Source of the DNA: Eunapius fragilis
Taxonomy: Eukaryota; Porifera; Demospongiae; Spongillida; Spongillidae
Assembly: GCA_963681505.1 (NCBI GenBank)
Contig: OY811986.1
Span: forward strand, 2,265,554 to 2,329,553
DNA length: 64,000 nucleotides
Direction of reading: 5' to 3'
Part shown: positions 12,405 through 23,418 of the stretch, one piece after another
Layout: every line of letters begins with the position of its first letter
Numbering within the stretch: position 1 is the stretch's first letter
Made by a program: the position numbers and the translations under genes
Notes under the pieces: model-generated
What the model was told of the DNA's origin: nothing
Databases searched by the model: none
The model's input: the letters and a program-made list of their open reading frames with translations, nothing else

Positions 12405-12500
12405 TTTCGGGCAGATGCCATCCCCCCCCCCCCCTTGGCTATATGGCGCCCTCTCCCCACACATGCACACACACACACTCACAAACACACGCACACAATC
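12355..12500. repeat. Poly-G/poly-C hairpin and CA microsatellite
   Basis: A segment starting acagtggcgtccgcat runs into about 30 G, then a short palindromic middle (gcat...atgc), then about 14 C. This forms a natural hairpin, and the CAGTGGCG start recalls hAT-MITE ends. It is followed by an (ACAC)n microsatellite to about 12,500, and at 12,575-12,610 by three copies of tttcgaaaacaa. Confidence 0.7.
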
Positions 12501-12619
12501 CTCGTCGATGCCAGTTACATTCGTGTGAAGTTATACCGCACGTATTACATATCATTCAAAATATATCATTGGTTTCGAAAACAATTTCGAAAACAATTTC
12601 GAAAACAAAGCGAAAGCTA

Positions 12620-13180
12620 AGCGGGGCTGAGAATCGAAAATCTAAGTTGCAACGTCAACTGCATTCAAGCGCGCAATCCATTGCATCGATAAAGTAGTGT
12701 TTTGCACAATCGAGCTCGAGCGAGCCTATTTCTCTGCGTCACCTGGTCAATAATGGAGAGCGCAACTTGATGCATACCCAAATAAAATCAATCATAATAT
12801 TCCCATATTCTATTCTCACTGATGATCCTTCATGTACCATACTCAGTTTTCTGATTCTTCAGTTGCACACGTTTTGCCTCCGATGTCTCCTGTAACTGAA
12901 CCGAGGGCGTCAATTAGAAATCCATCTATTTCTCTCATATCATCGTGTCCTGTGTTTCTTCTTTTCCGTGTTCACCAATAGATCTTCCACGGCCGGATAC
13001 TCTTGCGTCGGGCACTAATCAGTTGTGATGAGAGCGTTTTCCTAATATTTTCAGCTTGATAAAAATTGGTTGCACGCTTCCAATTACTAGTTGCAGCTAG
13101 AGAAGCTTTTCTACCTTAGGCCATCTGAAAAACTTGCTAAGGTCCTCCTTGACTTGTAGACGGCTTTCTTCGCTAGTAAT
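12620..13180. other. No gene recognised
   Basis: Mixed-composition sequence with no domain-bearing frame and no repeat that I can delimit. Confidence 0.45.
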
Positions 13181-13221
13181 TTTATTACGCACGTCAGTAA
13201 ACAACGACACAGCGATGGAGT

Positions 13222-13320
13222 AGTCTCGTCCCCAGACCCAACGGACGCAGCTGCTGATGGATTTACATCACCGCTACGCGTCAGTAGGGTCTGGGGAAAC
13301 TGGCAACAAAATCGTGGCCA
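13222..13320. repeat. Inverted repeat, left copy, flanking helicase fragment
   Basis: About 95 bp (tagtctcgtccccagaccca ... caacaaaatcgtg) that recurs inverted at 13,897-13,987 with a few mismatches and one 7-bp indel. Together the two copies enclose about 570 bp containing the helicase fragment, so the unit may be a small composite mobile element. Confidence 0.85.
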
Positions 13321-13439
13321 ACCAGGTAGGAATTTCATCCTACCAATCAGATTGCAGCAATGCACTAATTAGCATTCTTCTCGTGACTGTCACGTGCTCG
13401 CGATGAATCAAGACTAGCTGCTAGAGACCCTGGATACAA

Positions 13440-13780
13440 AGACGTGTCTTCCGAACAGCGCTCACCTTCTTGGACGGTCATGATGTGTTAGTTTGCCTCC
13501 CAACCGGTAGTGGGAAGTCTTTGTGCTACTGGATACTGCCCGGAGTATTTGATAGGTTGAGAGGGCTTGATAGCTATAGGCCTATAGGCTATAGCCAGCT
13601 GCCTATAGCATTGTGGTTGCATGTTGTTAGTCCTCTGAAAGCTCTGATGAGGGAACAGGTAGAAGCGCTTAAAGGCAGAGGGTCAAGAGCAGTATTTGTG
13701 GGGTACGCTTTATACGAAGAGCTAGTACCCGACGAAATACAAGAAGGTCGCTATCAATTCCTTTTTTGCAGCTGCCATGC
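13440..13780 (+). pseudogene. RecQ-like superfamily 2 helicase fragment
   Basis: The frame reads through a Walker A motif (LPTGSGKSLCYWILP) and then a motif Ia-like stretch (VVSPLKALMREQVEALKGRG), the usual N-terminal half of a RecQ-type ATP-dependent helicase. Motif II (DEAH), motif III and the whole second helicase lobe are missing. The frame degrades after about 13,780. An insertion rich in Tyr/Pro separates Walker A from motif Ia. It lies between inverted repeats, so it looks like a captured or transposon-borne piece rather than a cellular helicase gene. Helicase-bearing DNA transposons are known, but I cannot assign this one to a family. Confidence 0.7.
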
Positions 13781-13896
13781 GGCTGTATTCGTCACGCATG
13801 ACGAATCCATTACGATTATTCACCAAGTCACAAATGTATTTATCTCTTTATGCTCGTGACATGCGTGTGAGTAATTGTTAATTTTGGCATTTCTCG

Positions 13897-13987
13897 GGTC
13901 ACGATTTTGTTGCCCAGACCCTACTGACGCGTAGCTGTGATGTAATCCATCCGCAGCTGCGTCCGTTGGGTCTGGGGACGAGACTAG
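13897..13987. repeat. Inverted repeat, right copy, flanking helicase fragment
   Basis: Reverse-complement counterpart of 13,222-13,320 (gggtctggggacgagacta at the outer end). Confidence 0.85.
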
Positions 13988-14212
13988 CGGTGGAGTTCTT
14001 TCTCAAGATAAGAATAGGACTATCAAATCTGCTGATGGAGTATAGGGATAATTTCACAACCTAACCATACTGGGATTAAAATTTATTTTGGATGCCTCAT
14101 GGCCATGTCATATCCCGACCAATAATGCTTTTATCTCGGCATATATATTCGAATATGCATAATTTCTGGGTTCGAGATTGCTGCGTTGCGCTTTTGAATT
14201 GCTGCGCTGTGT

Positions 14213-14343
14213 CATCGATCGTTATGCTGCGCGTGACTACCGTACCAACTTTTGGCACTAATCACATCCCATAGTGCCGCGCCATCAATCGTTATGCTGC
14301 GCGTGACGGTCGTACCAACTTTTGGCACTAATCACATCCCATA
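14213..14343. repeat. Two tandem copies of a 70-bp unit
   Basis: The unit from catcgatcgttatgctgcgc to aatcacatcccata occurs at 14,213-14,272 and again at 14,283-14,343, a period of 70 bp, with only a few differences. Confidence 0.9.
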
Positions 14344-14399
14344 ACTAGTAGCCCCACAAGAACACGATCGACGTAAAGCCGGGGGTGTTGTATACGTTT

Positions 14400-14560
14400 A
14401 TACTTCGGGTTCGATGTAAAGAGCGGTGGGGGAGGGCGCCCGCGATACGAGCAGTCAACTTCGGGCCTGCATGCATGATACCAAATGGCGAAGCATCAAA
14501 CCCCTTGAAAGGGGGGAAGGGGGGGGGGGGGGGGGGGGGGGGGGTGACATGGCTACGCGG
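14400..14560. repeat. Poly-G MITE-like segment
   Basis: A G-rich element end: ccccttgaaagggggg followed by a G run of about 25, comparable to the poly-G MITE at 21,339. Borders are not defined. Confidence 0.45.
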
Positions 14561-14744
14561 GCCTCTAGGCTTAGCTATATATATATGGCTTGCGCGCGAT
14601 TTCATGTGTATTTATCAGACCCCGCCAAACTAAGCACTACACAACATTTGAAATAGCCTACAACCAGCCTGCCTATATACAACTGTATTGGCCTAACTGT
14701 GTGATAGTTAACAGAGATTGCCTACTTGTTGGATCAGTTTTGGC

Positions 14745-14920
14745 CGATGTGTGCATGCATGTGTGTATGTGTGTTCTTGCATGTGTGCATGCATGTGTAT
14801 GCATGTGTGTATGTGTGTATATGTGTGTGCATGTGTATATGCATGTGAATGTCAGTGCACATGGATACATGAGTGTAAATGTGTTGTGCATGTTTGTGAA
14901 TGTGTGTGTGCAGTTCTTTT
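14745..14920. repeat. (TG)n/TGCATG microsatellite
   Basis: An interrupted TG-repeat with frequent gcatg steps. Several spurious His/Cys/Val-rich frames arise on both strands. They are repeat translations, not genes. Confidence 0.9.
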
Positions 14921-15670
14921 GCGTCACTTATTTCATACACTACATAGGTCTCAAATAGTCTAGTATTTGGGCAAGCTGACTGACAATAGATGGTGAGGTG
15001 GATTGTGATTGGGAGGGGGCGGCAGTGATGGAACAAAGTAGCTATATATAGTAACTCAGGACTGCGCCAGCTTGATCTCAGTGTGTTTGGCAACATCAAA
15101 CAGAGGCATATTCGACCTAAATGTTATTGATCGGATACAAATGCACACCAGAATCATGCAATTCCTGAATCGGGAGCTGAGGACAAAAAAAGTAAGTACA
15201 AAATAGCAGTGGAAAATGTAAAGGTACTTTCACACCTTTTGTAACTTCTGTAGAAGGAATTTTAAATCGTGAAGCTGAGCACTAATAGAATGACAATATG
15301 TGTGCAAGTAAATGGAAGAAGTCTTATGCACAAATGCGTGGTTACTTCGGGCTTTCATTTGCCATCATAAATAGAAACCATGCATGCAGCCTATGTCTAA
15401 GGGATTCTGGGGTAAAATGGAGGAGTGGCCTGGGCTTTGCCCCTCTTTACTTGATCATGCATTGAATCTGTCTGAACCATTGACATTTGGGACATGCAGT
15501 TCACGACAAAATTACCTGGCGCAATTAATTATCTTTTGCGTGTGAATCATTATTACGTCCGAATGGTTAATGCTTCCTATTATCAAGACTTCTCTATACC
15601 GCTTCTCTACGGTAAAATACATTTTGGGGCCTTGCACTTAATTGCTCCGATGCAGTATTGCAACGTCCGA
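14921..15670. other. No gene recognised
   Basis: AT-rich sequence with no recognisable frame or bounded repeat. Confidence 0.45.
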
Positions 15671-15685
15671 TACCCCTCATGGTTT

Positions 15686-15975
15686 GAAACCGCCATAACT
15701 TCGGCTGGAGTAATTAAATTGCATCAAATTCGATTTGTATAGGTAGAGAGATCCTGTACCTAATGATTTGTTCTGTCAATAATTTTTACTTCATCCGTTA
15801 AGGCCGGGTGCCTAAATCATTGGCGCAAGTCGAGAGGGAAACCGAGCATGCATTATTTCTGTAACGGATGAAGTAAAAATTAACGAACAAAACAAATCAA
15901 TAGGTACAGGATCTCTCTACCTACAAACCGAATTTGAAGCGATTTGATTACTCCTGCCGAAAGTTATGGCTGGTT
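15686..15975. mobile_element. Fold-back element, arms of about 120 bp
   Basis: A near-perfect inverted repeat. The left arm at 15,686-15,800 contains taggtagagagatcctgtac and ttttacttcatccgtta. The right arm at 15,861-15,975 contains taacggatgaagtaaaaa and gtacaggatctctctaccta. They surround about 60 bp of unique loop. There is no coding capacity, so this is a typical non-autonomous fold-back or MITE-like element. Confidence 0.88.
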
Positions 15976-15999
15976 CACACCCTGTGATGTATCGCACGT

Positions 16000-16072
16000 A
16001 AGTGAGGCGGGTGGAAGGGGGATCTACACACGGGTGTGGAGGGTGTGGAGGTGAAGGGTGGGGGGTGGATGA
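16000..16072. repeat. G-rich degenerate minisatellite
   Basis: Short purine-rich repeats (gggtgtggag, gtgaagggtgggg) downstream of the Ig-receptor gene. Confidence 0.5.
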
Positions 16073-16092
16073 GTTGGTTCTAGTGTTAATAC

Positions 16093-16098
16093 TTTATT
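16093..16098 (-). promoter_or_regulatory. Poly(A) signal of the Ig-receptor gene
   Basis: AATAAA on the minus strand, 57 nt past the stop codon of the six-exon Ig-receptor model, at the normal place for 3'-end formation. Confidence 0.6.
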
Positions 16099-16154
16099 CA
16101 CAAATACATGTTTAACGTCAACCACTATTTTTTTTGGCGATTTAACACACATTT

Positions 16155-17859
16155 CTATGCATTGTTCATTTCGTCATAACGCCTCAGAGCTGGAGGCTTC
16201 AAACTATCCACCCTGCTCTTATGCTGTCTTTTTCTTCGATGCATTACAATCGCCGCGACGCCCACTACTGAAGCCATTGCCATTATTAGCACCAATAGCA
16301 GTAGAATAGCGGTAATGTTGGAGAAGGTTGGTGGTTGACTGGGGACTAGTGGATAGAAGATACATCGGCGGTTAATGACATGAATGCAACAATGTGATGT
16401 TGTATAGCCTTTACCTTCATTCTCAGACAAGCCTCGTTTTATAAAATTCCCGTTGTTCTCAACTATTTGTTCGCTGACCACTGCATTAGCTAAGGTAACG
16501 TGCGCTTTCATATATCATGTATGTGCATGACAATCATTGCATTGAAGTACCTATATGCAGCTCAAGACTTGCGGAAACTTTTGTATCAGCAGCAGTTAAT
16601 TTAGTATCGGCGATGCATTCGTATTTACCAGAATCTGCCTGCGTTACATTGTCGATCACAAGATAACCTATGAAGTTTGCCAACACTGCACCGCAAATTG
16701 CGTAGGATTCTAGCATGATATACATCCGAATCCTTTGCAATTTTGCTACACCGGAACCAGGAGAAATGTCTTGATAGCACTTTATGCGTAGGAGTTCGAT
16801 CAGTATATACATAACACCCACACACGCGACCATACACATCACACATCAGCGTGATTAAAAAAGAAATATTGATATGTGTATGCCTTACTGATTTGCAAAA
16901 GGGATCTTCATAGATAGGATAGAAAGTGTCTGTACCACGTGTCCATTGAATATACCCGATCGAGCTGCCGGAAGATGCGTTGCACTTCAGGACTACGGAT
17001 TCACCCAAGACAGGTAGATTGGGGTACGATTTCACCTCTGCGATGTTAACATTCCCAACGCGTGCTGCTGATGCGCACACATGTATAAGTGCATGCTTTC
17101 AATAAATGATGCATGCATAAATGCAGATTGAAGCGTACCATCCACGCTGTTAACGATGAAGGTTGTTGTGCTACAATCATCAGTTTGGCTTGTACATACT
17201 AGGTAAGCAAGATTTAAATAATACGGAGCGTCAGTTACCCGAAGGCAACCGGATGGTGAGTTTGTTGATCCGCACTCCTGCATGCGAGACAAAACAGTGA
17301 TCAAAAGTTGTCCCAACAACGTGTTAACTGATTTAAATGATACTATAATTTTATATTAATTAATTAGGTGCTTACCATTTTCACGGCAAGATGCTTATCC
17401 AACTGCAACTGAGCAGCTAAAGGCGTTTGATTTATTACCCCGCTCATATTAAAGCACACTTTCACCTCTTCGGTGGGATGGTATAGATGCACACACCATG
17501 TCACATCCATAGGAGAGGCACGAGGGCAGGCCCCGTAGCAACTCACGGTACCGTTTCCTCTAGCCCTCAATACACTGTATCTGTCTACAATCAATCAAAG
17601 AGCAGAAATCAATTTATATACATGAGTCATGTCTACACGTGCATATGTATATATTCATACCGTATGGCTGGATTCCAAACGCCCTGTGCTGTTCCCTGAC
17701 CGAACTATGGAAACAGGACTTGAGTGTTGAGTTTTTCTGTAGTTGGCATGACAATTCTGTTTGCTGCATCTCAAGAATAGATTTGCTAACACCAGCAAGA
17801 GATTCCGAAGCTTCGCACACGGACAGCAGTAGGGCCGTAAGGGCCAGCGGGTATTTCAT
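16155..17859 (-). CDS. Ig-domain single-pass membrane receptor (six exons, 380 aa)
   Basis: Likely a cell-surface receptor or adhesion protein; the ligand is unknown. Exons on the minus strand are 17859-17661, 17584-17376, 17277-17139, 17064-16889, 16779-16551 and 16345-16155. All junctions are GT-AG, all phases agree, and the spliced frame is open. The start was chosen because the next residues (MKYPLALTALLLSVCEASES) form a signal peptide. An upstream in-frame Met would put charged sequence before it. Exons 2-3 code for a Cys-rich, poorly conserved region. Exons 4-5 code for one I/C2-type Ig domain (VVLKCNASS, IQWTRG, then ADSGKYEC). Exon 6 holds a membrane helix (ITAILLLLVLIMAMASVVGV), a basic stop-transfer (HRRKRQHK) and a tail of about 30 residues with one Tyr (RRYDEM). 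No kinase follows. A TATA box and a poly(A) signal frame the gene. Confidence 0.8.
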
Positions 17860-17906
17860 TTCGCTTGCACAAAACAATGTTGTACGAAAATGAATCGGCG
17901 GTGCCT

Positions 17907-17915
17907 TTTTTATAT
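17907..17915 (-). promoter_or_regulatory. TATA box of the Ig-receptor gene
   Basis: TATATAAAA on the minus strand, about 50 nt upstream of the chosen ATG. This gives a short 5' UTR and supports that start. Confidence 0.55.
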
Positions 17916-17919
17916 ATCC

Positions 17920-18690
17920 GGGCAACCACCGAAGCCATATCTCCACGGCTGTGTAGTAGTTATTAGTGCTCCTAAGGCTTCGTTTTATGTAAGTGATATA
18001 GATGTGACGTGTGCATAAACACTTGTGGGATGAATAGCGGAAATGGTTGATTAGTACCGCAGACCATATTTATACCTGCAAATGAGAAGTACATAAGGAA
18101 ATCCATAACTCAGGTCACGTGGCCATATATGGAAGTATTCGTCACATTGATAAAAAAATATGCGGCGCATGCAGCAGAAGCACGTACTGCCCGTTTAGTC
18201 AGTCTGCAAGGGAGGGTCAGCCATATATGCAGTCTGGGCACCAGACGATTTTCTAGATTTAATAAATTATATGATAGTTACCATACTTGTGAGTTCATTT
18301 TGGTTTTAAAGCTATGCATAGCTCCGATCATCTCGGAGGGTCGCAATGAATATCATTGATGACTGCAAATTGGTTAGCAAAATACGATATAATGACTGAA
18401 CCGACCCCCCCTGTTTGGTCAGCATTAATCTCACTGCAGAGTCCAAAAAAAGGAATGGGATTACTTAACAAAAATATTTGCTATCACTTGTTTGTCTATG
18501 CGAATTTACATTGCAGCTATAGAGGCAGAAGGCAGTTCTCTTTGAACAGAGTGAAGAATTAAACCCAGATACAGATATTTGATGATATCAGAATTCTATG
18601 GATGACGCTGTAACTTTTAACTATCCAGATCTGTTTACATATATTTGTATGTGTATGTGATTTTTGACTGTACTTGCAATAAGGTATATG
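17920..18690. other. No gene recognised
   Basis: Upstream of the Ig-receptor gene; AT-rich, with no domain-bearing frame. Confidence 0.45.
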
Positions 18691-18692
18691 GA

Positions 18693-21222
18693 ACAGTGTC
18701 CAGCAAAATCACCCATATCAAATTTTCCAGGACAAGCAAAAGAAAAGTAAAGCTCGCATTGAAATGTATGGCTAATTAAACATTCAGTGCCTAATAAATT
18801 AATGATGGATAGTCCAATTTTGGATGAGTAAGGATCATTTGATAGAAGCACTTTGGAGTTAATGTCTAAGGGATCGGGCGTTCTCTCGGGTGTACAATTG
18901 TCTACCGCGGTGTACAGATAATAAATTTATTCACGTTCTGCCAGTTTAACATCCCTTTTATATTTGACGATGCATGCACGTTGTTCAGGTCCTTTGGAGT
19001 TCGGCCTATTTTAAGATCGAGGTGTGAGATCTGACAAGTTATAAAGGTTTTTGTAAAAGTAGTTAATCATTTCGTAGGGCAGTTTTTTGGCCGACAGTAT
19101 CAGCTTAACTACTGCGTTTTCTGTAACCAAACGTGGTGCATATAATGGAATAAGCAGATTGCCGAAGGCCAGCCCGGCCTGCCAGGCCAGACTTTCAGTG
19201 TGGCCTGCCGGGTCGGACCCTGCCCTGACAGGCCGGGATCCGCCCAATAATCCAGCAAATTATTAAAATGGGGTTTGCTTGCTGTACCGTAGCTGTACCG
19301 TAGTTGTACAGTACGGTATTTATCTTTGAATTTTATAATTGGTTGTTAACTTGGGTGGGCTTGCCCTTTTAATAATTCGCTGGAATCATCTACTATCATC
19401 TATTACAGCAACTAAGCAAGCAAATACATGATATGAATTGCACAGGCGGTTGCTAAATACCTTCAATTAACCATGCAATGTGTTTAAGCAGGACACATGC
19501 CGTCAAACGTTGAGGGAGAAGGTTCCACCGCTGGCGCTGTTGAATGAGCATTGCTAGCGAAAATACTCGTTTTGAGGGAGCAGAGGATGCGGAGATAGCT
19601 AAATACTTCCGGGCAAGCTTTGCGATTGTGGGAAATTGTCCATCATGCATTTTCCACCACGCTAGAGGGTCAATAGGCGAATTAGCATCCATGGGTCGGG
19701 CCTCTGGAATAAGCAGCCATGCATGCATCAAAGTCCCCCTCTCCTTCTGCAGCTACTTCTGAAGTTTATATATCCAAAGATCGGGGTTGGAGGGAAGCAC
19801 AGCTGACAAAGGGAGAGTAGCTGAAGTGGAACACAAATCTGAAGCAGCATTCATAGCCGCGCGTAGCGATCTATTTTTAAACTTACGTGGTTAATCAGCT
19901 ATGAACAATTATCAAACGTTATTTTCCGGCCGGAACCCGGCCTGAATTTCGGCAACCCTCCGTGCATGGGAATAAGCGTAAAAAGTGGCGTAAAGTTTTT
20001 TTTATACGTTTGGGATTTCTATAATCGCTGCTATGCATCATTGGATACGCTAACTTTGGCCTACAGTTTCTTCGGTCTTTTTTTGGCTACGAGAGTGCAT
20101 GTAAGCTGTTTGTCTCGCTGCTCGAAGCTTGGAAAGTGGCGTGGCCATAAGTATTTTGACGATAAGCGTACTCTTCGTAATATTTTCTATTTCAAAAGTC
20201 ATGGGTAAATTCGGTTGGCGCGTCATCGAAAGCATGAGAGGCGCCAACAACGTCAGCTTAGATACGCCAGTGCTCTACTAGTGCGTATTCCTCGCCACAA
20301 CATTGTTGTTACTGCGTCTCCAGGGCTTAGTGTTGCTGTGCTACCCGAATGACTGGATGTAGACCTGTTGGTATGTTAAGTACAGTTTTTATTTTTCTAC
20401 ATGTTTCCTATATTATTGATCCACAACCCTTGGTTTGCAGAGTTTTGTTACCCTTATCAGGGATTTCTGATAGTGTGGTTGATTCTGTTGATCGTCTGGA
20501 GTATCAGGGTGGGATGAGGTTTCTACTACTAATGTGTTGGACAGAGTCATAAGTTTATGGATCACTTTACGCGGGTTTTGACAAGCAAGTATATGGATAG
20601 AAAAATATAAATCAGAACAAAAGAAGACCATCCAGAAGTAAAAAAAACTAAGGAAACAATTGTGGAATTGCCTGACGTTTGTTAATTTTTCTATGTGCGT
20701 ATTATGCAACGTGTGATTGGATGTCTTCATTGCTGTTGGATAGTAAGTATAATAATCATTACGAGTATTAAATAAATAAATATATATATATGGCTGTTTA
20801 AATTTTTCTTGCTTGCATCCAAGTTAGACTTGTAAAGATTCAGGTGCGGATAGCAGCTGTTACCTAGTGTTAATTGGCTCGTTTCCAATCCCTCTATATA
20901 TTATCTCTGGTTAAAGTAACCACGCGTATCGCAATCGAATAGCTTCACTTTGACGGGCTAACTCGGAAGGAAGAAAATGTATTATAGCTTGGAGATTTCG
21001 GGCCAAATTCCAAAGGACCTGAACAACGTGTATGCACCGTCAAATATAAAAGGGATGTTAAACTGGCAGAACGTGAATAAATTTATTATCTGTACACCGG
21101 GGTAGACAATTGCACCCCCGGGAGGACGCCCGGTACATTAGACATTAACGGAAAATGAAACAATTTGAAAACTTGAAAAACTACCTAGAAGGGTGATTTT
21201 GCTGGACACTGTCCGCTATGAC
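18693..21222. mobile_element. TIR-bounded 2.5-kb element (non-autonomous or composite)
   Basis: Inverted repeats bound the segment. The left arm starts acagtgtccagcaaaatcac (18,693) and reaches about 19,010 (ggtcctttggagttcggcc). The right arm runs from about 21,003 (ggccaaattccaaaggacc) to 21,222 (gtgattttgctggacactgt). Shared inner blocks include tttaacatcccttttatatt and aataaatttattcacgttct. The left arm is about 100 bp longer because of an extra stretch. The interior contains a hAT transposase C-terminal remnant and no complete transposase. I could not fix a target duplication by eye. Confidence 0.75.
19453..19731 (-). pseudogene. hAT transposase dimerisation-domain fragment
   Basis: A 92-codon frame matching the hAT C-terminal dimerisation domain: DPLAWWKMHDGQFPTIAKLA, then ARKYLAISASSAPSKRVFS, then an LLPQRL segment. 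It is of the BED-type hAT kind (ZBED/Tam3-like), different from the ZMYM-like transposase at 3.1-5.7 kb. No upstream catalytic core was found, so it is an isolated piece. It lies inside the 18,693-21,222 TIR element. Confidence 0.85.
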
Positions 21223-21338
21223 CAAATTACATGTAGATAGGCTATTTTAATCATAACCATAGTTTAATTTGGTACTACATTTTCTCGGTCATTTCTGCAT
21301 TGTCTGGTTGGAAGGAAAGTTTTGGAGAAGTTATTGTC

Positions 21339-21597
21339 CAGGGGCGGATCCAGGAATTTTGAAAGGGGGGGCACCAATAATGAAAAGTTAGAATTAAGTG
21401 AGAAAAGGGCGTGGTTCCCCGAAAGGGGGTGGGTGCCAGAGGGGGATATTCGCGCGGACGCTTTTGGTAGCTGTACGTTCAAAATGCAATTTAAAACGCT
21501 GATTGCGCGACTATGAATATATAATTAGACGAACGAAAGGGGGGGCACGTGCCCCCGCTGCCCCCCCCCCCCCCCCCCCCCCCTCGACCCGCCACTG
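21339..21597. mobile_element. Poly-G hAT-like MITE
   Basis: The left end is CAGGGGCGGATCCAGGAATT then a G run. The right end, read on the other strand, is CAGTGGCGGGTCGAGG then a G run. The interior is about 200 bp, non-coding (gcgcgactatgaatat, attagacgaacgaaag). Similar blocks occur inside the two gypsy gag genes at 27,125 and 35,750. A flanking attgtc is shared on both sides, but an exact 8-bp duplication is not visible. Confidence 0.78.
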
Positions 21598-21619
21598 AAT
21601 TGTCAAGGTCCTAACGAGT

Positions 21620-23100
21620 GATCACGTTTTAATTCAATCAGAAATATCATTGGAGGAATCTTTCATACATAAAATGAATATTATGATGGAAGATAATCTT
21701 AAACTCCGGTAGTATAGGACGTTAACTTCTTGCAAAGCAACTCTCTACTACTAATTATCCATTGATACATGATACAGCAACAGTATATAACATCACGCCC
21801 ACTACTAAAATGGCGGATACTGGATCAGTGGAACAGAAAATGACATCCCTGAAAGATCTAAACCCCAGCTTCATGTTTGAGCAACCAAAACGCTCTCAGA
21901 CTCGGAAGTATACAATCATTTTGTACGTATTCCAATGTGGTACTTGAGGTCCAATGTTTGCAAGCATTATAGTTAACGTTATCCCAGCCTCTACCCAGCA
22001 GTATGAATTGTGGGCATCGAGGCAATTGTAGCAATAACCAAGCACAGAGGAGAATGGGTATCTCCAGGGCTCAAGCTCGTAGGGTTATATCGAAATTTAG
22101 ATCACCTACACGTGTGTTTAATCATAAATCTCAAAGCCAAATAGGTCCTATATTTGTCCTAAATGGAAATTTAAAAATCTCTAATACTATATATAGTTTC
22201 ATCACATCATGTTTAATTTGCCAATTGTCGAATTATATTTGTATCTCATGGACGTGGTCCTTAAAAAAGCAATATTTCATTTTCACAGAAAAATTTATCA
22301 CAAGGATAAATTTGTAATAATATTTATGCAAGCTGTATTATGTGTGCTACTTATATACATCCTTTGTAGTTCCCAACTCAAAGGATTTGCCATTTTATGA
22401 AACACATAGAATTTCATATTCGACAACTAATGTGCATTGTCTGATATTGAATGCTAACATAAAATGTACGTTATATATTTATTCCCAGGGTACAAAATTA
22501 GATCGTTTTGTTCACGCTATTCACTACAGCTAAAAATACTGGCATACACAAGTCATACCTAGTCATTCTATTCGTAGGACCACAAGAAATTAAGCATTGC
22601 AGGCATTAAAACGTAGCCACTCTTTTTAAGACTGGGAGTGCATGAGTTCATCCGCAGGAGATAGCTATGCCAGTGACGTGACTAGATGTCTATGCATATA
22701 TGCCTGCTTTGTGTTGAGTTTTCTTACACTTTAATTACCTGTGACAGGGTGCATTGCGTTTGAGGGGGTTACATGGTCATGTGATATCATGAACACGTGC
22801 GTCGCAAAGTAATGATCTCGATTTCCTCTTCCGCTCCACCTCCATTACTTGTATGCTAATCCATGGTGATATGCATGTCCGTGCTAAACGTTCGGAAGTG
22901 ATTCACATTTGCTAGCGTAGGCCTACACATCCAATGTTGACAAGGCTATAGTGCCGTTAACGAATAATACAGGGCACGTATATTCAGCAAAGGATACACG
23001 TGCACAAAGACTCATACTACATAGAGCATATGTTAGCAAACATGTTAAACTGATTTCATACTGGTTTGGCGCTCAGCCTTATGGTTATGGCCAATCATGA
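21620..23100. other. No gene recognised
   Basis: AT-rich sequence. No frame carries a recognisable domain. An in-frame stretch at 21,810-21,947 is short and unsupported. Confidence 0.45.
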
Positions 23101-23114
23101 ATATTACAGTATAC

Positions 23115-23299
23115 AAGTAACTAGAAACATTCTCTATGAGAAAGTTGATGAGATATAGGATTTGTTTGTGAAAAAGCAAGGAAACAAGGGTCTGTAATAG
23201 TAAGTGAAATTGTAATAGTCCTATATATAGCCCATTTGTAGCATTTACTATGTTCATGTGCTAAATGTAGGACTATGACATTTTTCCTTTTCTAATACA
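23115..23299. mobile_element. Fold-back MITE copy 1, interrupted by the gypsy insertion
   Basis: The left arm (attctctatgagaaagttga, gatataggatttg, aaaaagcaaggaaacaaggg) and the inner part of the right arm (gctaaatgtaggactatg) of the same fold-back family seen at 41.6, 52.0 and 58.8 kb. The right arm breaks off where the gypsy LTR starts. The missing end is preserved beyond the gypsy 5' LTR of the duplicated unit, at 36,251-36,330 (gacccttgtttattgctttt, catcaactttctcatg). The retroelement therefore inserted into this MITE before the segmental duplication. Confidence 0.82.
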
Positions 23300-23418
23300 T
23301 GTAATAAATCACTATCGAATATACAAACCAGCAGCAACAACGTATATCAACAACCTCACACGAGTTCAGGCTAACATTGTTCATCATTGACGCGGACTCC
23401 AATTGTCAATTAACTACA
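23300..23418 (-). repeat. 3' LTR of gypsy copy A (119 bp)
   Basis: Starts TGTAGTTAATTG and ends GATTTATTACA on the minus strand. It is preceded, in element sense, by a polypurine tract of the form AAAAGGGGGAGGAG. It is nearly identical to 31,909-32,027. Confidence 0.85.

Noticed and set aside
14590-15099. Cys/Val/His-rich frames of up to 122 codons
   Set aside because: Translations of the TG/TGCATG microsatellite.
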